In this document: one piece after another, positions 18,112-27,912 of the stretch
Position numbering within the stretch: the stretch's first letter is position 1
How the letters are laid out: the number at the start of each line of letters is the position of its first letter
Assembly: GCA_902835305.1 (NCBI GenBank)
Contig: CADFMD010000009.1
Location: forward strand, 19,358 to 83,357
Length of the DNA stretch: 64,000 bases
Source: Coriobacteriaceae bacterium
GTDB lineage: Bacteria; Actinomycetota; Coriobacteriia; Coriobacteriales; Coriobacteriaceae
Direction: 5' to 3'
Made by a program: the position numbers and the translations under genes
Notes under the pieces: generated by a model
Told to the model about the DNA's origin: nothing
Database searches by the model: none
The model's input: only the letters and a program-made list of their open reading frames with translations

Positions 18112-20850
18112 TTACTCGTCTAGGAGATCCTCTGGCATGTCGTTGCCGTCGCCTAGGTCGACTGGGGCCTCTTCGGCGTCGGTTGCGGCCTCGGTGCCTT
18201 CGCCTTCGGGCTTTTCCTTGGCGGCCGTCATGCGGGCAACAGCGCATACGCGGTCGTTGTCGTCGACGGTCATCATCTTGACGCCCTGGGTAGCACGGCC
18301 AGTCTGGCTAATCTCATCGGTCTTGACGCGAATGACCGTCGCGCCCTCCGTCACGATGAACAACTCGTGCTGCGGGCCCACCGTCTTCATGGCCGCGAGG
18401 TTGCCCTTACGCTCGGTCATTTGGATGGTGTAGACGCCCTGGCCGCCGCGATTCTGCTCCGGGTAGTCCGCGACCGGCGTGCGCTTGCCGTAGCCGCGCT
18501 CGGTGATGACGAATAGATCGCCGTTGCCGTTAGTGACTTCCATGCCCAGAACGCTCACGCCGTCCTTCATACCGATACCGCGAACGCCGCTAGTATCGCG
18601 GCCGGTGGCGCGCACCTGCTCCTCGGAGAACATGATCGCCTTGCCCGCGGTGGTGGCCAGGATAATCTTGTCGCCCTCGCGCACGCGGCGCACGTTCAGC
18701 AGCGCGTCGTCGTCACGCAGGTTGATAGCGATCAGGCCGTCGCGGCGGCTGCGGTCATATGCGCTCATTACGGTCTTCTTGACAATGCCGCTCTTGGTGG
18801 CAAACATCAGGTACTCGTCGGCAGGGAACTCGCGGCAACTGATGACGCTCGCGATCTTCTCGCCCTCCTCGAATGGCAGCAGGTTGACGATCGCGGTACC
18901 GCGCGCCTGGCGCGTACCCACCGGCAGCTCGTGCACCTTCAGGCGATAGACCTTACCCTTGTTCGAGAAGAACAGCACGTACTCGTGCGTGGACGCGATG
19001 AACATCTCGTCGATGACGTCGTCCTCTTTGAGGTTGACGCCCGACACGCCCTTGCCGCCGCGCTTCTGGGCGCGGTAGGCGGCCACCGGGATGCGCTTGA
19101 CATAGCCGGTGTGGGTGATGGTCACGACCATGTCCTCATCGGCAATGAGGTCCTCGACGTCCAGGTCCTTCTCGACATGGCTGATCTCGGTGCGGCGCTT
19201 ATCGCCGAACTTCTTGGAGATCTCGCGCATCTCTTCCTTAATGACGCCCAGGATCTTCTCCTCGTGCGCCAGCAGGTCCTCGTAGTAGGCGATGGCGCGG
19301 CGCAGGCCGTCCAGCTCTTCCTGGATCTTGTCGCGCTCCAGGCCGGTCAGGCGGCGCAGCTTCATCTCGAGGATGGCCGTGGTCTGCTCGGGCGTAAAGC
19401 CAAAGCGCTCGATCAGGCGGCTGCTGGCCTCGGAGTCGGTCTGCGAGGAGCGGATGATGCTGATGACCTCGTCGATATGGTCAAGGGCCATCAGGTAGCC
19501 CTCAAGGATATGCGCGCGGGCCTGGGCCTTCTTAAGGTCGAAGCGGGTGCGGCGGGTGACGACGTCGACCTGGTGGTCGATGTAGTGCTGCAGCATCTCG
19601 CGCAGACTCAGGCATTTGGGAACGCCGTTGACAAGCGCCAGGTTGTTGGCGCCAAAGGTCGTCTGCAGCGAGGTGTACTTGTACAGGTTGTTGAGCACGA
19701 CCTGCGGGATGACGCCCTTCTTGAGTTCGATGACCAGACGGATACCCTTCTGGTTGGACTCATCGCGCATATCCGAGATGCCCTCGATGCGCTTGTCGTT
19801 GACGAGCTGGGCGATCTTCTCCTGCAGGGTGCCCTTGTTGACCATGTAGGGGATCTCGGTAAAGACCAGGCGGCTGCGGCCGGTCTTGGTGGACTCCACG
19901 TGAGCCTTGGCGCGCACGGTAATGGAGCCGCGGCCGGTCTCGTAGCTCTGCTTAATGCCGGCACTGCCCATGATGATGGCGCCGGTGGGGAAGTCCGGAC
20001 CGGGCATGATCTGCATGAGCTCGTCGACGGTGGCTTCGGGGTTGTCGATCAGGTAGCAGGTGGCCTCGATCGCCTCGGTGAGGTTGTGCGGGGCGATGTT
20101 GGTGGCCATGCCGACGGCGATGCCCTGGCTGCCGTTGACCAGCAGGTTGGGGAAGCGCGCAGGCAGCGCCACGGGCTCGGCGAGTGATTCGTCGTAGTTG
20201 GGCTGCCAGTCGACGGTATCCTTCTGCAGGTCACGCAGCAGCTCCATGGCGGGCTTTGCCAGGCGGCTCTCGGTGTAACGCATGGCTGCCGCGCCGTCGC
20301 CGTCGATGTTGCCGAAGTTGCCGTGACCGTCGATGAGCGGCGTGCGCATGGAGAACCACTGCGCCAGGCGGACCATGGCCTCGTAGACCGCGAAGTCGCC
20401 ATGCGGGTGGTACTTACCGATAACTTCGCCGACCGTCCAGGCCGACTTCTTGTGCGGACGGTTGGGGTAGATGCCGCTCTCGTTCATCGCGTACAGGATG
20501 CGGCGGTGCACCGGCTTTAGGCCGTCGCGCACGTCCGGCAGGGCGCGCGCCGTGATGACCGACATCGAATACTCGATAAACGACTGCTTCATCTCGCGAC
20601 CGAACTCCGAAATCTGGAGCTGGCCGCCATTGATATCCTCGCCGGCCGAGGCGCCACGGTCGACTTCGCCAAAGCTCTCCTCGAGCTCACCGTCGTCCTC
20701 TTCCTCGTCATCATCGGCATCGGGGTTATAGGCGTCCGGATCGCCGTCCTCGCCCTGCTCAGCACGGGCAAGCAGGCGCCTCAGATCGTCGGGCATGCCG
20801 GCGTCGCCGGCCTCGCCCATGCCCTCGTTATTGTTGATATCGTCTGCCAC
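18112..20850 (-). CDS. gyrA: DNA gyrase subunit A
   Basis: 912 residues; GTG 20850 with GAGGAGGTAAC upstream. Breakage-reunion domain with ARALPDVRDGLKPVHRRILY and the catalytic Tyr in AMRYTESRLAK; the C-terminal beta-pinwheel carries the GyrA box as QKRGGKG. Compared with E. coli, about 70 extra, very acidic residues precede the conserved start (QISEFGREMKQSFIEYSMSV). The tail is also acidic (residues from about 875). It works as A2B2 with GyrB, encoded upstream, to introduce negative supercoils. Confidence 0.97.
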   Translation of the reverse strand: MADDINNNEGMGEAGDAGMPDDLRRLLARAEQGEDGDPDAYNPDADDDEEEDDGELEESFGEVDRGASAGEDINGGQLQISEFGREMKQSFIEYSMSVITARALPDVRDGLKPVHRRILYAMNESGIYPNRPHKKSAWTVGEVIGKYHPHGDFAVYEAMVRLAQWFSMRTPLIDGHGNFGNIDGDGAAAMRYTESRLAKPAMELLRDLQKDTVDWQPNYDESLAEPVALPARFPNLLVNGSQGIAVGMATNIAPHNLTEAIEATCYLIDNPEATVDELMQIMPGPDFPTGAIIMGSAGIKQSYETGRGSITVRAKAHVESTKTGRSRLVFTEIPYMVNKGTLQEKIAQLVNDKRIEGISDMRDESNQKGIRLVIELKKGVIPQVVLNNLYKYTSLQTTFGANNLALVNGVPKCLSLREMLQHYIDHQVDVVTRRTRFDLKKAQARAHILEGYLMALDHIDEVISIIRSSQTDSEASSRLIERFGFTPEQTTAILEMKLRRLTGLERDKIQEELDGLRRAIAYYEDLLAHEEKILGVIKEEMREISKKFGDKRRTEISHVEKDLDVEDLIADEDMVVTITHTGYVKRIPVAAYRAQKRGGKGVSGVNLKEDDVIDEMFIASTHEYVLFFSNKGKVYRLKVHELPVGTRQARGTAIVNLLPFEEGEKIASVISCREFPADEYLMFATKSGIVKKTVMSAYDRSRRDGLIAINLRDDDALLNVRRVREGDKIILATTAGKAIMFSEEQVRATGRDTSGVRGIGMKDGVSVLGMEVTNGNGDLFVITERGYGKRTPVADYPEQNRGGQGVYTIQMTERKGNLAAMKTVGPQHELFIVTEGATVIRVKTDEISQTGRATQGVKMMTVDDNDRVCAVARMTAAKEKPEGEGTEAATDAEEAPVDLGDGNDMPEDLLDE

Positions 20851-20927
20851 GTTACCTCCTCATGGTTTGCGTGGTCCATTAGTTCCCTACCACGGAGACG
20901 GATTACCGGGAATGCCGGATAACCCTC

Positions 20928-21032
20928 CTAGGTTTTCCAGGTGCCCCAGGTTGCCCTGAAGGATGAGGGCGCACGCCTTGCGTGCGGCGCCCGAAATCCT
21001 GAAGGGCAAGATGGGGTGCCTGGGAAAGCTAG
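20928..21032. repeat. imperfect long palindrome between gyrB and gyrA
   Basis: CTAGGTTTTCCAGGTGCCCC on the left mirrors GGGGTGCCTGGGAAAGCTAG on the right. Inner parts (TTGCCCTGAAGGAT with ATCCTGAAGGGCAA; GCACGC with GCGTGC) also pair, giving a roughly 100-base hairpin that takes in the gyrB stop codon. No U-tract, so it may slow decay or tune gyrA relative to gyrB. Confidence 0.75.
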
Positions 21033-23059
21033 GCGTCTAGGAAGCGTGCGTCATGCGCGTGCTTCTCGATGTACTCGCGGCGATAGCCGACCTCGGAACC
21101 CATCAGCTCGCGCACGGCGCGGTCCGCCACCACGGCGTCCTCGATCGACACGCGCTGCAGGATGCGGGTCTTGGGATCCATCGTCGTCGAGGCAAGCTGC
21201 TTGGGGTCCATCTCGCCCAGGCCCTTGTAGCGCTGGACGGTATAGCCCTTGCGCTTCTTGGTGATCTTGCCGTCCTTGGCCTTGCCGTCCTCGTCGTTGT
21301 CGTCGGGGTTCAGGCCCAGACTCTGGATGGTGTCGCGCAGGATCTCGTCTTCGGGCTGGCGGCCGTTGGGATACACGTAGTGGATCTTGTTGCGCACCTT
21401 AATGCCAAAGATGGGCGGGCAGGCAACATAGACGTAGCCGGCATCGATCAGCGGACGCATGTACTTGTAGAAGAACGTCAGCAGCAGGATGCGGATATGC
21501 GCGCCGTCGACGTCTGCATCGGTCATGATGATGATCTTGTGGTAGCGCGCCTTGGTGATATCGAAGTCGCCGCCGTCGCCGGCACTCGTCGTGACACCGC
21601 AGCCGATCGCGGTAATCAGCGACTGGATGGTGTCGCTCGAGAACGCGCGATGGTCACCAACGCGTTCGACGTTCAGAATCTTGCCGCGCAGGGGCAGAAT
21701 CGCCTGGATGTCTCGGCGACGGCCGTCCTTGGCCGAACCGCCTGCCGAGTCACCCTCTACGATGAAGAGCTCGGTCAGCTCGGCATCGCGCACCGAGCAG
21801 TCAGCGAGCTTACCGGGCAGGGACGCCGTCTCGAGCAGGCTCTTGCGGCGGGTCGCCTCGCGCGCCTTGCGGGCGGCGTTGCGCGCCTTGCAGGCCTGTT
21901 GCGCCTTCTTGACAATCTCGCGGGCGGGCTTGGGATGCTCCTCCAAGTAATCGGCGAGGCCGTCGGTCACGATCTTGAGCGTGAGCGCGCGCATATAGGA
22001 GCTACCGAGCTTGGCCTTGGTCTGGCCCTCAAACTGCGGATCGGGCAGCTTGACCGAGATAACGGCCGATAGGCCCTCGCGCACATCGTCGCCGGTCAGG
22101 TTGGCGTCTTTTTCCTTGAGCAGGTTCTGCTTGCGCGCGTAGTCGTTGATCACGCGGGTGAGCGCGGTGCGGAAGCCCTCAAGGTGCATGCCGCCCTCGG
22201 GAGTGTAGATGTCGTTGGCAAACGACATGACGTTCTCGCCGTAGCCGCTATTCCACTGCAGGGAAACCTCGACCTCGCCCATCTTGGCCACAGGCGCGTC
22301 CGGGTCCGATTTGCCCTCGATGTAGATGGGCTCCTTAAAGGCCTCGGGGACGTCCTTGCCCTCGTTGAGGAACTTGACGAAGTCGATGATGCCGCCCTCG
22401 TAGCAAAACTCCTCCACGTGGGGAGTCGCCTCGCGCTCGTCGGTCAGCACGATTTTGAGGTTCTTATTGAGGAACGCCGTCTCCTGCAGACGGTTGTGCA
22501 GCGTATCGAAATCGTAGATGCAGGTCTCGAAGATCTCGTCGTCGGGCCAGAAGGTGACGGTGGTGCCCGTCGAATCCGAGGTGCCCACGACCTCCATCTT
22601 CTTGACGGTCTTGCCGCGCGAGAACTCCATCTCGTAGGTGTTGCCATCGCGGCGAACCTGAACGACCACGCGCTTGGACAGTGCGTTGACGACGGAGATG
22701 CCCACGCCGTGCAGGCCGCCCGAGACCTTATAGGCCGAGTTATCGAACTTACCGCCGGCGTGCAGGATCGTCATGACGACCTCGAGCGTCGGGATCTTTT
22801 TAACAGGGTGCTCGTCGACCGGGATGCCGCGCCCGTTGTCGACGACCGTGATGGAGTTGTCGGCGTGGACCGTCACCTGGATCTCGGTGCAGAAACCGGC
22901 CATGGCCTCGTCGACGGAGTTGTCAACGATCTCCCACACCAGGTGATGCAGACCGCTGGCACTCGTCGAGCCGATATACATGCCCGGGCGCTTACGAACG
23001 GCCTCGAGACCTTCGAGAATCTTAATCTCGCCGCCATCGTAATCGTTTTCGTTTGCCAC
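21029..23059 (-). CDS. gyrB: DNA gyrase subunit B
   Basis: 676 residues; GTG 23059 with AAGGAGG four bases upstream. GHKL ATPase domain (EIVDNSVDEA, DNGRGIPVD, GGLHGVGISVVNALS), transducer, then TOPRIM with EGDSAGGSAKDGR and TDADVDGAHI, and the tail contacting GyrA (RYKGLGEMDPKQL). It powers gyrase strand passage with ATP. Upstream on the same strand lie the DUF721 gene, recF, dnaN and dnaA. Confidence 0.98.
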   Translation of the reverse strand: MANENDYDGGEIKILEGLEAVRKRPGMYIGSTSASGLHHLVWEIVDNSVDEAMAGFCTEIQVTVHADNSITVVDNGRGIPVDEHPVKKIPTLEVVMTILHAGGKFDNSAYKVSGGLHGVGISVVNALSKRVVVQVRRDGNTYEMEFSRGKTVKKMEVVGTSDSTGTTVTFWPDDEIFETCIYDFDTLHNRLQETAFLNKNLKIVLTDEREATPHVEEFCYEGGIIDFVKFLNEGKDVPEAFKEPIYIEGKSDPDAPVAKMGEVEVSLQWNSGYGENVMSFANDIYTPEGGMHLEGFRTALTRVINDYARKQNLLKEKDANLTGDDVREGLSAVISVKLPDPQFEGQTKAKLGSSYMRALTLKIVTDGLADYLEEHPKPAREIVKKAQQACKARNAARKAREATRRKSLLETASLPGKLADCSVRDAELTELFIVEGDSAGGSAKDGRRRDIQAILPLRGKILNVERVGDHRAFSSDTIQSLITAIGCGVTTSAGDGGDFDITKARYHKIIIMTDADVDGAHIRILLLTFFYKYMRPLIDAGYVYVACPPIFGIKVRNKIHYVYPNGRQPEDEILRDTIQSLGLNPDDNDEDGKAKDGKITKKRKGYTVQRYKGLGEMDPKQLASTTMDPKTRILQRVSIEDAVVADRAVRELMGSEVGYRREYIEKHAHDARFLDA

Positions 23060-23164
23060 ACGTCCTCCTTCAGTCAAGAAAATGTGTACAGCCTTACTAG
23101 TTTATCGTAAAAAAATACCCTCGGGAACGAGGGTATTTGGCTCTACAAGGCCACCAGATGCGAT

Positions 23165-23728
23165 TTAAGGCTCTTTTTTGCTTTGCACGCCCTTGGCCCA
23201 CTCGGCACTGGCTCTCATGGCATTCTCGAGGGCCTCGCGCAGTTTTTGGTCTTCGATGGGAGCCACCTGGCGCTCAATCTCGGTGCGCTCGGCCTCACTT
23301 AGGTCGGCGTGCGGGGCCGGCGGGCGTTCGGTCGTCGTCGGGCGCAGGCGCTCCTTGGCGGCGGGCGGCGTGTGACCGGGCGCGGTGGTTTTGAACACCA
23401 GGCCGTCCACATGCGCACCGGCGCGCTCCATGCGTGCGCGGATGATCTCGCGCAACAGCGTCATTTCCTGCGTCCACGAGGGCGAGTCGAGATACACCAG
23501 CAGCTCATTGGACTCGGGCAGGTAGCGCAGTCCCGTCACATGCCGCCCCTCGCGCGTGCCCGAGCACACCGCGTTCCATGCGCGATAGACCGTGCGCGAC
23601 TCCTCGGCGGCCTCCATCTGCGCACGGCGCTTAGGCGTTGCAGCCGCCAGGATGCGCTGGCGCTCTGCGTTCAAAAACCCGCTGAAGGCGACTGTCTCGC
23701 TCTCGCGCTCGTAATTAGCACGTCTCAC
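23165..23728 (-). CDS. DUF721 / DciA-family protein
   Basis: 187 residues; GTG 23728 overlaps the recF end by 14 bases, indicating translational coupling. The DUF721 core is seen at residues 45-110 (AWNAVCSGTREGRHVTGLRY, LVYLDSPSWTQEMTLL). DciA proteins load the DnaB helicase in bacteria without DnaC/DnaI, and none of those is seen here. The 70-residue charged tail is variable. The position after recF is the usual actinobacterial one. Confidence 0.85.
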   Translation of the reverse strand: MRRANYERESETVAFSGFLNAERQRILAAATPKRRAQMEAAEESRTVYRAWNAVCSGTREGRHVTGLRYLPESNELLVYLDSPSWTQEMTLLREIIRARMERAGAHVDGLVFKTTAPGHTPPAAKERLRPTTTERPPAPHADLSEAERTEIERQVAPIEDQKLREALENAMRASAEWAKGVQSKKEP

Positions 23729-24821
23729 CCATGCTCACCACCTTGGCTCGATCAAGCAGGTCATCGGTAAAGTACCCCAGGTTGGTCGTAGTTATGACCG
23801 TCTGGATATCATCGCCAATCAGCCGCAGGAAAGCGCCGCGACGCTCGCCGTCGAGCTCGCTCATCACGTCGTCCAAAAGCAGCAGTGGGGCGGTGCCCAG
23901 GACATCGCGAGCCACGGCAACCTCGGCCACCTTCCAGGACAGCACCAGCGTGCGCTGCTGTCCTTGGCTGGCAAATGAACGGGCGGAGCGACCCGCCACG
24001 GTAAACTCAATCTCGTCGCGATGCGGTCCCACCAACGTCACGCCGCGGCGAATTTCCTCGTCGGCATGCTCGTCAAGGGCGGCCAGCATGCGCTCGTACG
24101 CCCAACCCTTCAGCTCTTCGCGATCCTCGACCTGGGGCAAAGCCCCCAGCGTGGACGCATAGGTCACGTTGGCGGCCTCACCTGACGCTACTTGCCCGTA
24201 GGCAGTGTGCACATGGCCCGCCAGCCGGTCGAGCAGAGCCAACCGGTGCACGAGCAGGGCCGAGCCCGCGCGGGCAATCGAATCGTTCCACGCGCCGAGC
24301 ATCTCGCGGCAGCACCAGGTCTCCTTGAGCAAGGCGTTACGCTGGGTCACGCAGCGCCCATAGGTGCTCGCAAGATCGGCATAGCGTGCGCTCAGTTGCA
24401 TGCCAAAGTCATCGAGGGCGGCGCGGCGCACACTGGCGCCACGCTTAACCATGTCCAGATGGTCGGGGCAAAACAGCACGCTCGGAAGAACCCCGCGCAC
24501 ACCGGCGGCAGAGCATCTCTTGCCATTGCGGCTAAACGAGCGCTTACCGTCCTCCGCGCTCAATCCCATATCAAGCACGCGGCCGTCGCCCTCGAGCCTC
24601 AGCTCGATCTTGCACGAGCCCACGCCGTCATGGACGAGCTCGGCTGCGGTCGGATGCCTAAACGAGGCGCCGCTCGTCAGCAGCTGCAGCGCCTCTATGA
24701 GATTGGTCTTTCCCGCCGCGTTGGGTCCCGCAAGTATCGTCACGCCCTCGTCCAGGGCAAGGTGATAGCTATCGAAGCTGCGGTAGTGTGCGACGGAAAG
24801 ATCGCGGGCGAACATGGTCAT
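23715..24821 (-). CDS. recF: DNA replication and repair protein RecF
   Basis: 368 residues. SMC-like ATPase: Walker A GPNAAGKTNLIEAL (residues about 32-45), signature region FASQGQQRTLVLSWK, Walker B LLLLDDVMSELD. It helps load RecA at gaps with RecO and RecR. It starts nine bases after the dnaN stop and overlaps the DUF721 start. Confidence 0.96.
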   Translation of the reverse strand: MTMFARDLSVAHYRSFDSYHLALDEGVTILAGPNAAGKTNLIEALQLLTSGASFRHPTAAELVHDGVGSCKIELRLEGDGRVLDMGLSAEDGKRSFSRNGKRCSAAGVRGVLPSVLFCPDHLDMVKRGASVRRAALDDFGMQLSARYADLASTYGRCVTQRNALLKETWCCREMLGAWNDSIARAGSALLVHRLALLDRLAGHVHTAYGQVASGEAANVTYASTLGALPQVEDREELKGWAYERMLAALDEHADEEIRRGVTLVGPHRDEIEFTVAGRSARSFASQGQQRTLVLSWKVAEVAVARDVLGTAPLLLLDDVMSELDGERRGAFLRLIGDDIQTVITTTNLGYFTDDLLDRAKVVSMGETC

Positions 24822-24830
24822 GGCGCAGTG

Positions 24831-25934
24831 CTAGATGCGGACCGGCATGACCAGGTACAGGTAGTTGATCTTGTCGTAGGACTTGAAGATGCCCGCCTGC
24901 GAGTAGCTCTTGAGCTCCAGCGTGATCTCCTTCTCCTTGGACAGGGCATTGAGGCAGCCGAAGATGTAGTGGTAGTTGAAGGCGATGGTACCCGACTCGC
25001 CCTCGGCCTCGACATCGATCGTCTCCTGCGCAAGGTCCTGGTCATTGGAAATGGAGGACAGGCCCATCTGCCCGTTCTCGACATCGATCTCGAACTTGAC
25101 GGCGGGGTTGGCGCTCGCGATAACGGCCACGCGCTTGAGGGCGGCGTTAAAGGCGGCTACGTCGATTTTGACGCTCGTCACGCAAGAATCGGGGATGAGC
25201 TGCTTGTAGTTGGGGTACACGCCCTCGATGCGGCGCGAAACGTAGGTGGTGTTGCCGGCCTCGAAGACGACCTGGGTGTCGGTAGCCCCGATCATGATGG
25301 TCGCCTGGCTGGCCATGATGTTCAGCGCGTCGTTAAAGGCGTCAGCCGGAACGTTGAGCTCAAAGGAGCCCTCGAGGGTCGAGGTCTCGACCTGCGTGTC
25401 GCACACGGCCAAGCGGAAGGAATCGGTCGCCACCAGGCGTACGGTGTTGTTCTCGACCTTCATGTGCACGCCGCCCAGGATGGGGCGAGCCTTGTCGGTC
25501 GAGGTGACGCGCCACACGCGGCCGACCATTTCGGACAAGACATCGGTCGGCAGCTCCACGGCACTCTCGATGGCATAGGCCGGAAACTCGGGGAAGTCAT
25601 TGGCATCGAGCGTGTTCAGGCGGAAAGAGCTCTTCTCGCAACCAATCAGCACCTGGCGCTCGGACAGCTCAAAGGTGACCGGGGCATCGGGGAGGGTCTT
25701 GGTGATATTGGAGAGCATCTTACAGGGAATAACCATCTCGCCCTCTTCTTCGACATGCGCCGCGATGCGATGACGGATCGAGATGGTGTAGTTAGAGGTC
25801 TGGAATTCCAAGATGCCGTCTTGGGCCTTAACGAGCACGCCCGACAGGATGGGGAGGGTGGATGCCGAAGCGACACCCTTCATAACGACGCCGATGGCTT
25901 GTGTAAGCGAGCTCTGGCTGACGGTGAACTTCAT
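24831..25934 (-). CDS. dnaN: DNA polymerase III beta subunit (sliding clamp)
   Basis: 367 residues, normal. Three clamp folds, start MKFTVSQSSLTQAIGVV and end YLYLVMPVRI, the typical clamp C-terminus. The ring dimer tethers polymerase III. ATG 25934 has AAAGGT upstream. The preceding 238 bases to dnaA hold DnaA-box-like words. Confidence 0.97.
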   Translation of the reverse strand: MKFTVSQSSLTQAIGVVMKGVASASTLPILSGVLVKAQDGILEFQTSNYTISIRHRIAAHVEEEGEMVIPCKMLSNITKTLPDAPVTFELSERQVLIGCEKSSFRLNTLDANDFPEFPAYAIESAVELPTDVLSEMVGRVWRVTSTDKARPILGGVHMKVENNTVRLVATDSFRLAVCDTQVETSTLEGSFELNVPADAFNDALNIMASQATIMIGATDTQVVFEAGNTTYVSRRIEGVYPNYKQLIPDSCVTSVKIDVAAFNAALKRVAVIASANPAVKFEIDVENGQMGLSSISNDQDLAQETIDVEAEGESGTIAFNYHYIFGCLNALSKEKEITLELKSYSQAGIFKSYDKINYLYLVMPVRI

Positions 25935-26172
25935 CTTTTAATACCTTTCTATAGATATAAATATCTTAATAATAGTAATAGCACTGACGAAACTGTTGAT
26001 TACTCCCAAAGACGCAGGTCAGACCCAGAAAGAGAATCGACAGCAACCTGTGTGCAACAGGGGTGGTTTTCCACGTTCAAAACCTGCGCAAAACTTTTCA
26101 TCACCGCGGGTTGGGTTTTAGACACCTTATGCCCGTGGTTTCGACAAGTTTTCAACAGGTGTCTCTATTTCC
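25935..26172. other. dnaA-dnaN spacer with DnaA-box-like words (possible second origin cluster)
   Basis: AAGTTTTCAACAGG at 26146-26159 is the exact complement of the 14-base word found twice in the main cluster. TTTTCCACG at 26067-26075 and CTTTTCATC near 26094 are weaker. An AT-rich stretch lies at 25937-25982. Together with 29266-29510 this would make a bipartite oriC or a DnaA autoregulation site. Confidence 0.5.
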
Positions 26173-27897
26173 CTACGAGCGCAGTGTAATTTTATCGCGC
26201 AGCGACTTGAGGTCTTCGGTGACAGTGCGGTCTTCCTGGATCATCTTCTGGACCTTTTTGTAGCTCGTGCTGACGGTCGAGTGGTTGCGGTTGCCAAATT
26301 CGGCGCCCACCGCCGTGGTCGTCATCTCGCACATCTCGATGGCTAGGTAGATAGCGATATGGCGTGCTTTGGCGATATTGGCGTTGCGACGCGGGCCGAT
26401 GAGCTCCTCGTGCGTCACGCCGTACTGCTCTTCGATGACGGACTGAACCGTCTGGACGTTGATCTTTTTGGCCGATGTGTCGAAGTACTGGCTGGCGATG
26501 GCGTCGATATCGTCAAAGGTGAGCTCCCCGCCCTCGCGCTCGCGGTCGCCCGCCTCGCCGGCGCAGCGCTCGCAGAAGCTCTCGAGTTCGCGGATGTTGG
26601 TGCCCGAGACCTCGGCCATGTGTTTAAAGTGCTCGTCGGTCAGGTGCCCGCCGTCGCCCCCATAGGCCGCCAGCAGCGAGTCGTCGCCTGCCTCGGGAGC
26701 GGCGACGATGGTGTTCTCGTAATAGCGCTGCAAGATCTTGTATTTCATCTCGTAGCTGGGCTCTGCGACCAAGCAGAGCATGCCGGCGTTGAAGCGGCTG
26801 GTCAGACGCTCGTCCATGCTCAGGTCCTTGGGGGCGCGGTCTGCCGCGATGACGACCTTCTTGTTGTTGCGGATGAACTCGTCCATGAGCTGGAAAAAGT
26901 AGTCCACGCTCGCGCGCTTGCCGATGATGTTTTGGATGTCATCGATGATGAGCACGTCCACGCCGTGGTATGCCTGCATGATAGGGGCGTTGCTCTTCTT
27001 TTGGCGGTCGAACTCGGTCATCAGGTCGTCCAGATATGCCTGGGAGTTGGCATACTTGACCTTGATCTCGGGCGACTTCTCGGCGAGCTCGTTTTTGATG
27101 GCAAGCAGCAGGTGCGTCTTGCCCAGGCCCGATTTGCCGTAGATGAACAGTGATGTGCACGTGCCGCGCTCGTCCGCGAGGGCGGCAAACTTGAGTGCCG
27201 AGCGATAGGCATGGCTGTTCTCGGGGCCGTAGACAAAGTTCTCAAAGGTAAATTTTGAGTTCGCGGCGAGCGGGGCTCCATCCGCATTCTGCTCGGCCGG
27301 TACGGTCGGTGCCGGCATGGGTGAAGCGGGGGTCGCAGCTTGCGTGGACTTAGTCGGCGCTCCGCCCTTCATCTGGTTCATCATGCGACGAAAATCATCG
27401 GCCGAGAGCGTGTTCTTGATTGCAATGCCCGAATCCGCGCCCGCCGCTGCGTCGTGAGCGATAGGCATGTGCGTGACGGGTGCGTTCGTTGACGTCGCCG
27501 CCGCGGTCGGCAACGGTGCCATGGTTTCACGGGAAACATCGCCGTGCTGGTGCTCGATTGTCGGCACGTCGCCTGCGGAGGCCGGCACCGCCGGGGAGGC
27601 AGCGGGAGCCGCGGCGGGCGCCGTCGCAGCAGCGGATTCCGCCACGGCTCCTTGCGGTGCCACGATGTCGAGCGCAATCGGTGCAAAGGCGATTTCTTCC
27701 AGATAGGCCTCAATAGTCGGCTGATGCTTTTTGAGCTGCGCGATGGCAAAGCGCGAGGGGGCCTCGATCGTGAGCGTATCTTCGGTCAGGCTTATGGCGC
27801 GCGATTGCCCCAGCATGTTGATGAGGCGTGCATCTTGGCCGTCGCGCTGGCAAAAGGCGATGGCATCCCCCAGGATGATGCTTGCTTCCTCGTCCAC
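26173..27897 (-). CDS. dnaA: chromosomal replication initiator DnaA
   Basis: 574 residues from GTG 27897. Domain I at 1-80; a long Ala/Pro-rich linker at 85-210 (longer than usual); AAA+ domain with Walker A YGKSGLGKTHLLL (253-265) and Walker B VLIIDDIQ; domain IV with GNRNHSTVSTSYKKV for DnaA-box recognition. ATP-DnaA opens oriC. The linker codons for DVSRET contain a parS-like sequence at 27533-27548. On the same strand the GHKL gene precedes it by 15 bases. Confidence 0.97.
   Translation of the reverse strand: MDEEASIILGDAIAFCQRDGQDARLINMLGQSRAISLTEDTLTIEAPSRFAIAQLKKHQPTIEAYLEEIAFAPIALDIVAPQGAVAESAAATAPAAAPAASPAVPASAGDVPTIEHQHGDVSRETMAPLPTAAATSTNAPVTHMPIAHDAAAGADSGIAIKNTLSADDFRRMMNQMKGGAPTKSTQAATPASPMPAPTVPAEQNADGAPLAANSKFTFENFVYGPENSHAYRSALKFAALADERGTCTSLFIYGKSGLGKTHLLLAIKNELAEKSPEIKVKYANSQAYLDDLMTEFDRQKKSNAPIMQAYHGVDVLIIDDIQNIIGKRASVDYFFQLMDEFIRNNKKVVIAADRAPKDLSMDERLTSRFNAGMLCLVAEPSYEMKYKILQRYYENTIVAAPEAGDDSLLAAYGGDGGHLTDEHFKHMAEVSGTNIRELESFCERCAGEAGDREREGGELTFDDIDAIASQYFDTSAKKINVQTVQSVIEEQYGVTHEELIGPRRNANIAKARHIAIYLAIEMCEMTTTAVGAEFGNRNHSTVSTSYKKVQKMIQEDRTVTEDLKSLRDKITLRS
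27533..27548. promoter_or_regulatory. parS-like site inside dnaA
   Basis: GGTTTCACGGGAAACA matches the parS consensus TGTTTCACGTGAAACA at 14 of 16 positions and encodes linker residues of DnaA. Confidence 0.5.
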
Positions 27898-27912
27898 TGT
27901 CTCTCCCGTCCT

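Noticed and set aside
24192..26189. 665-codon plus-strand open frame over recF and dnaN
   Set aside because: Shadow of the two conserved replication genes.
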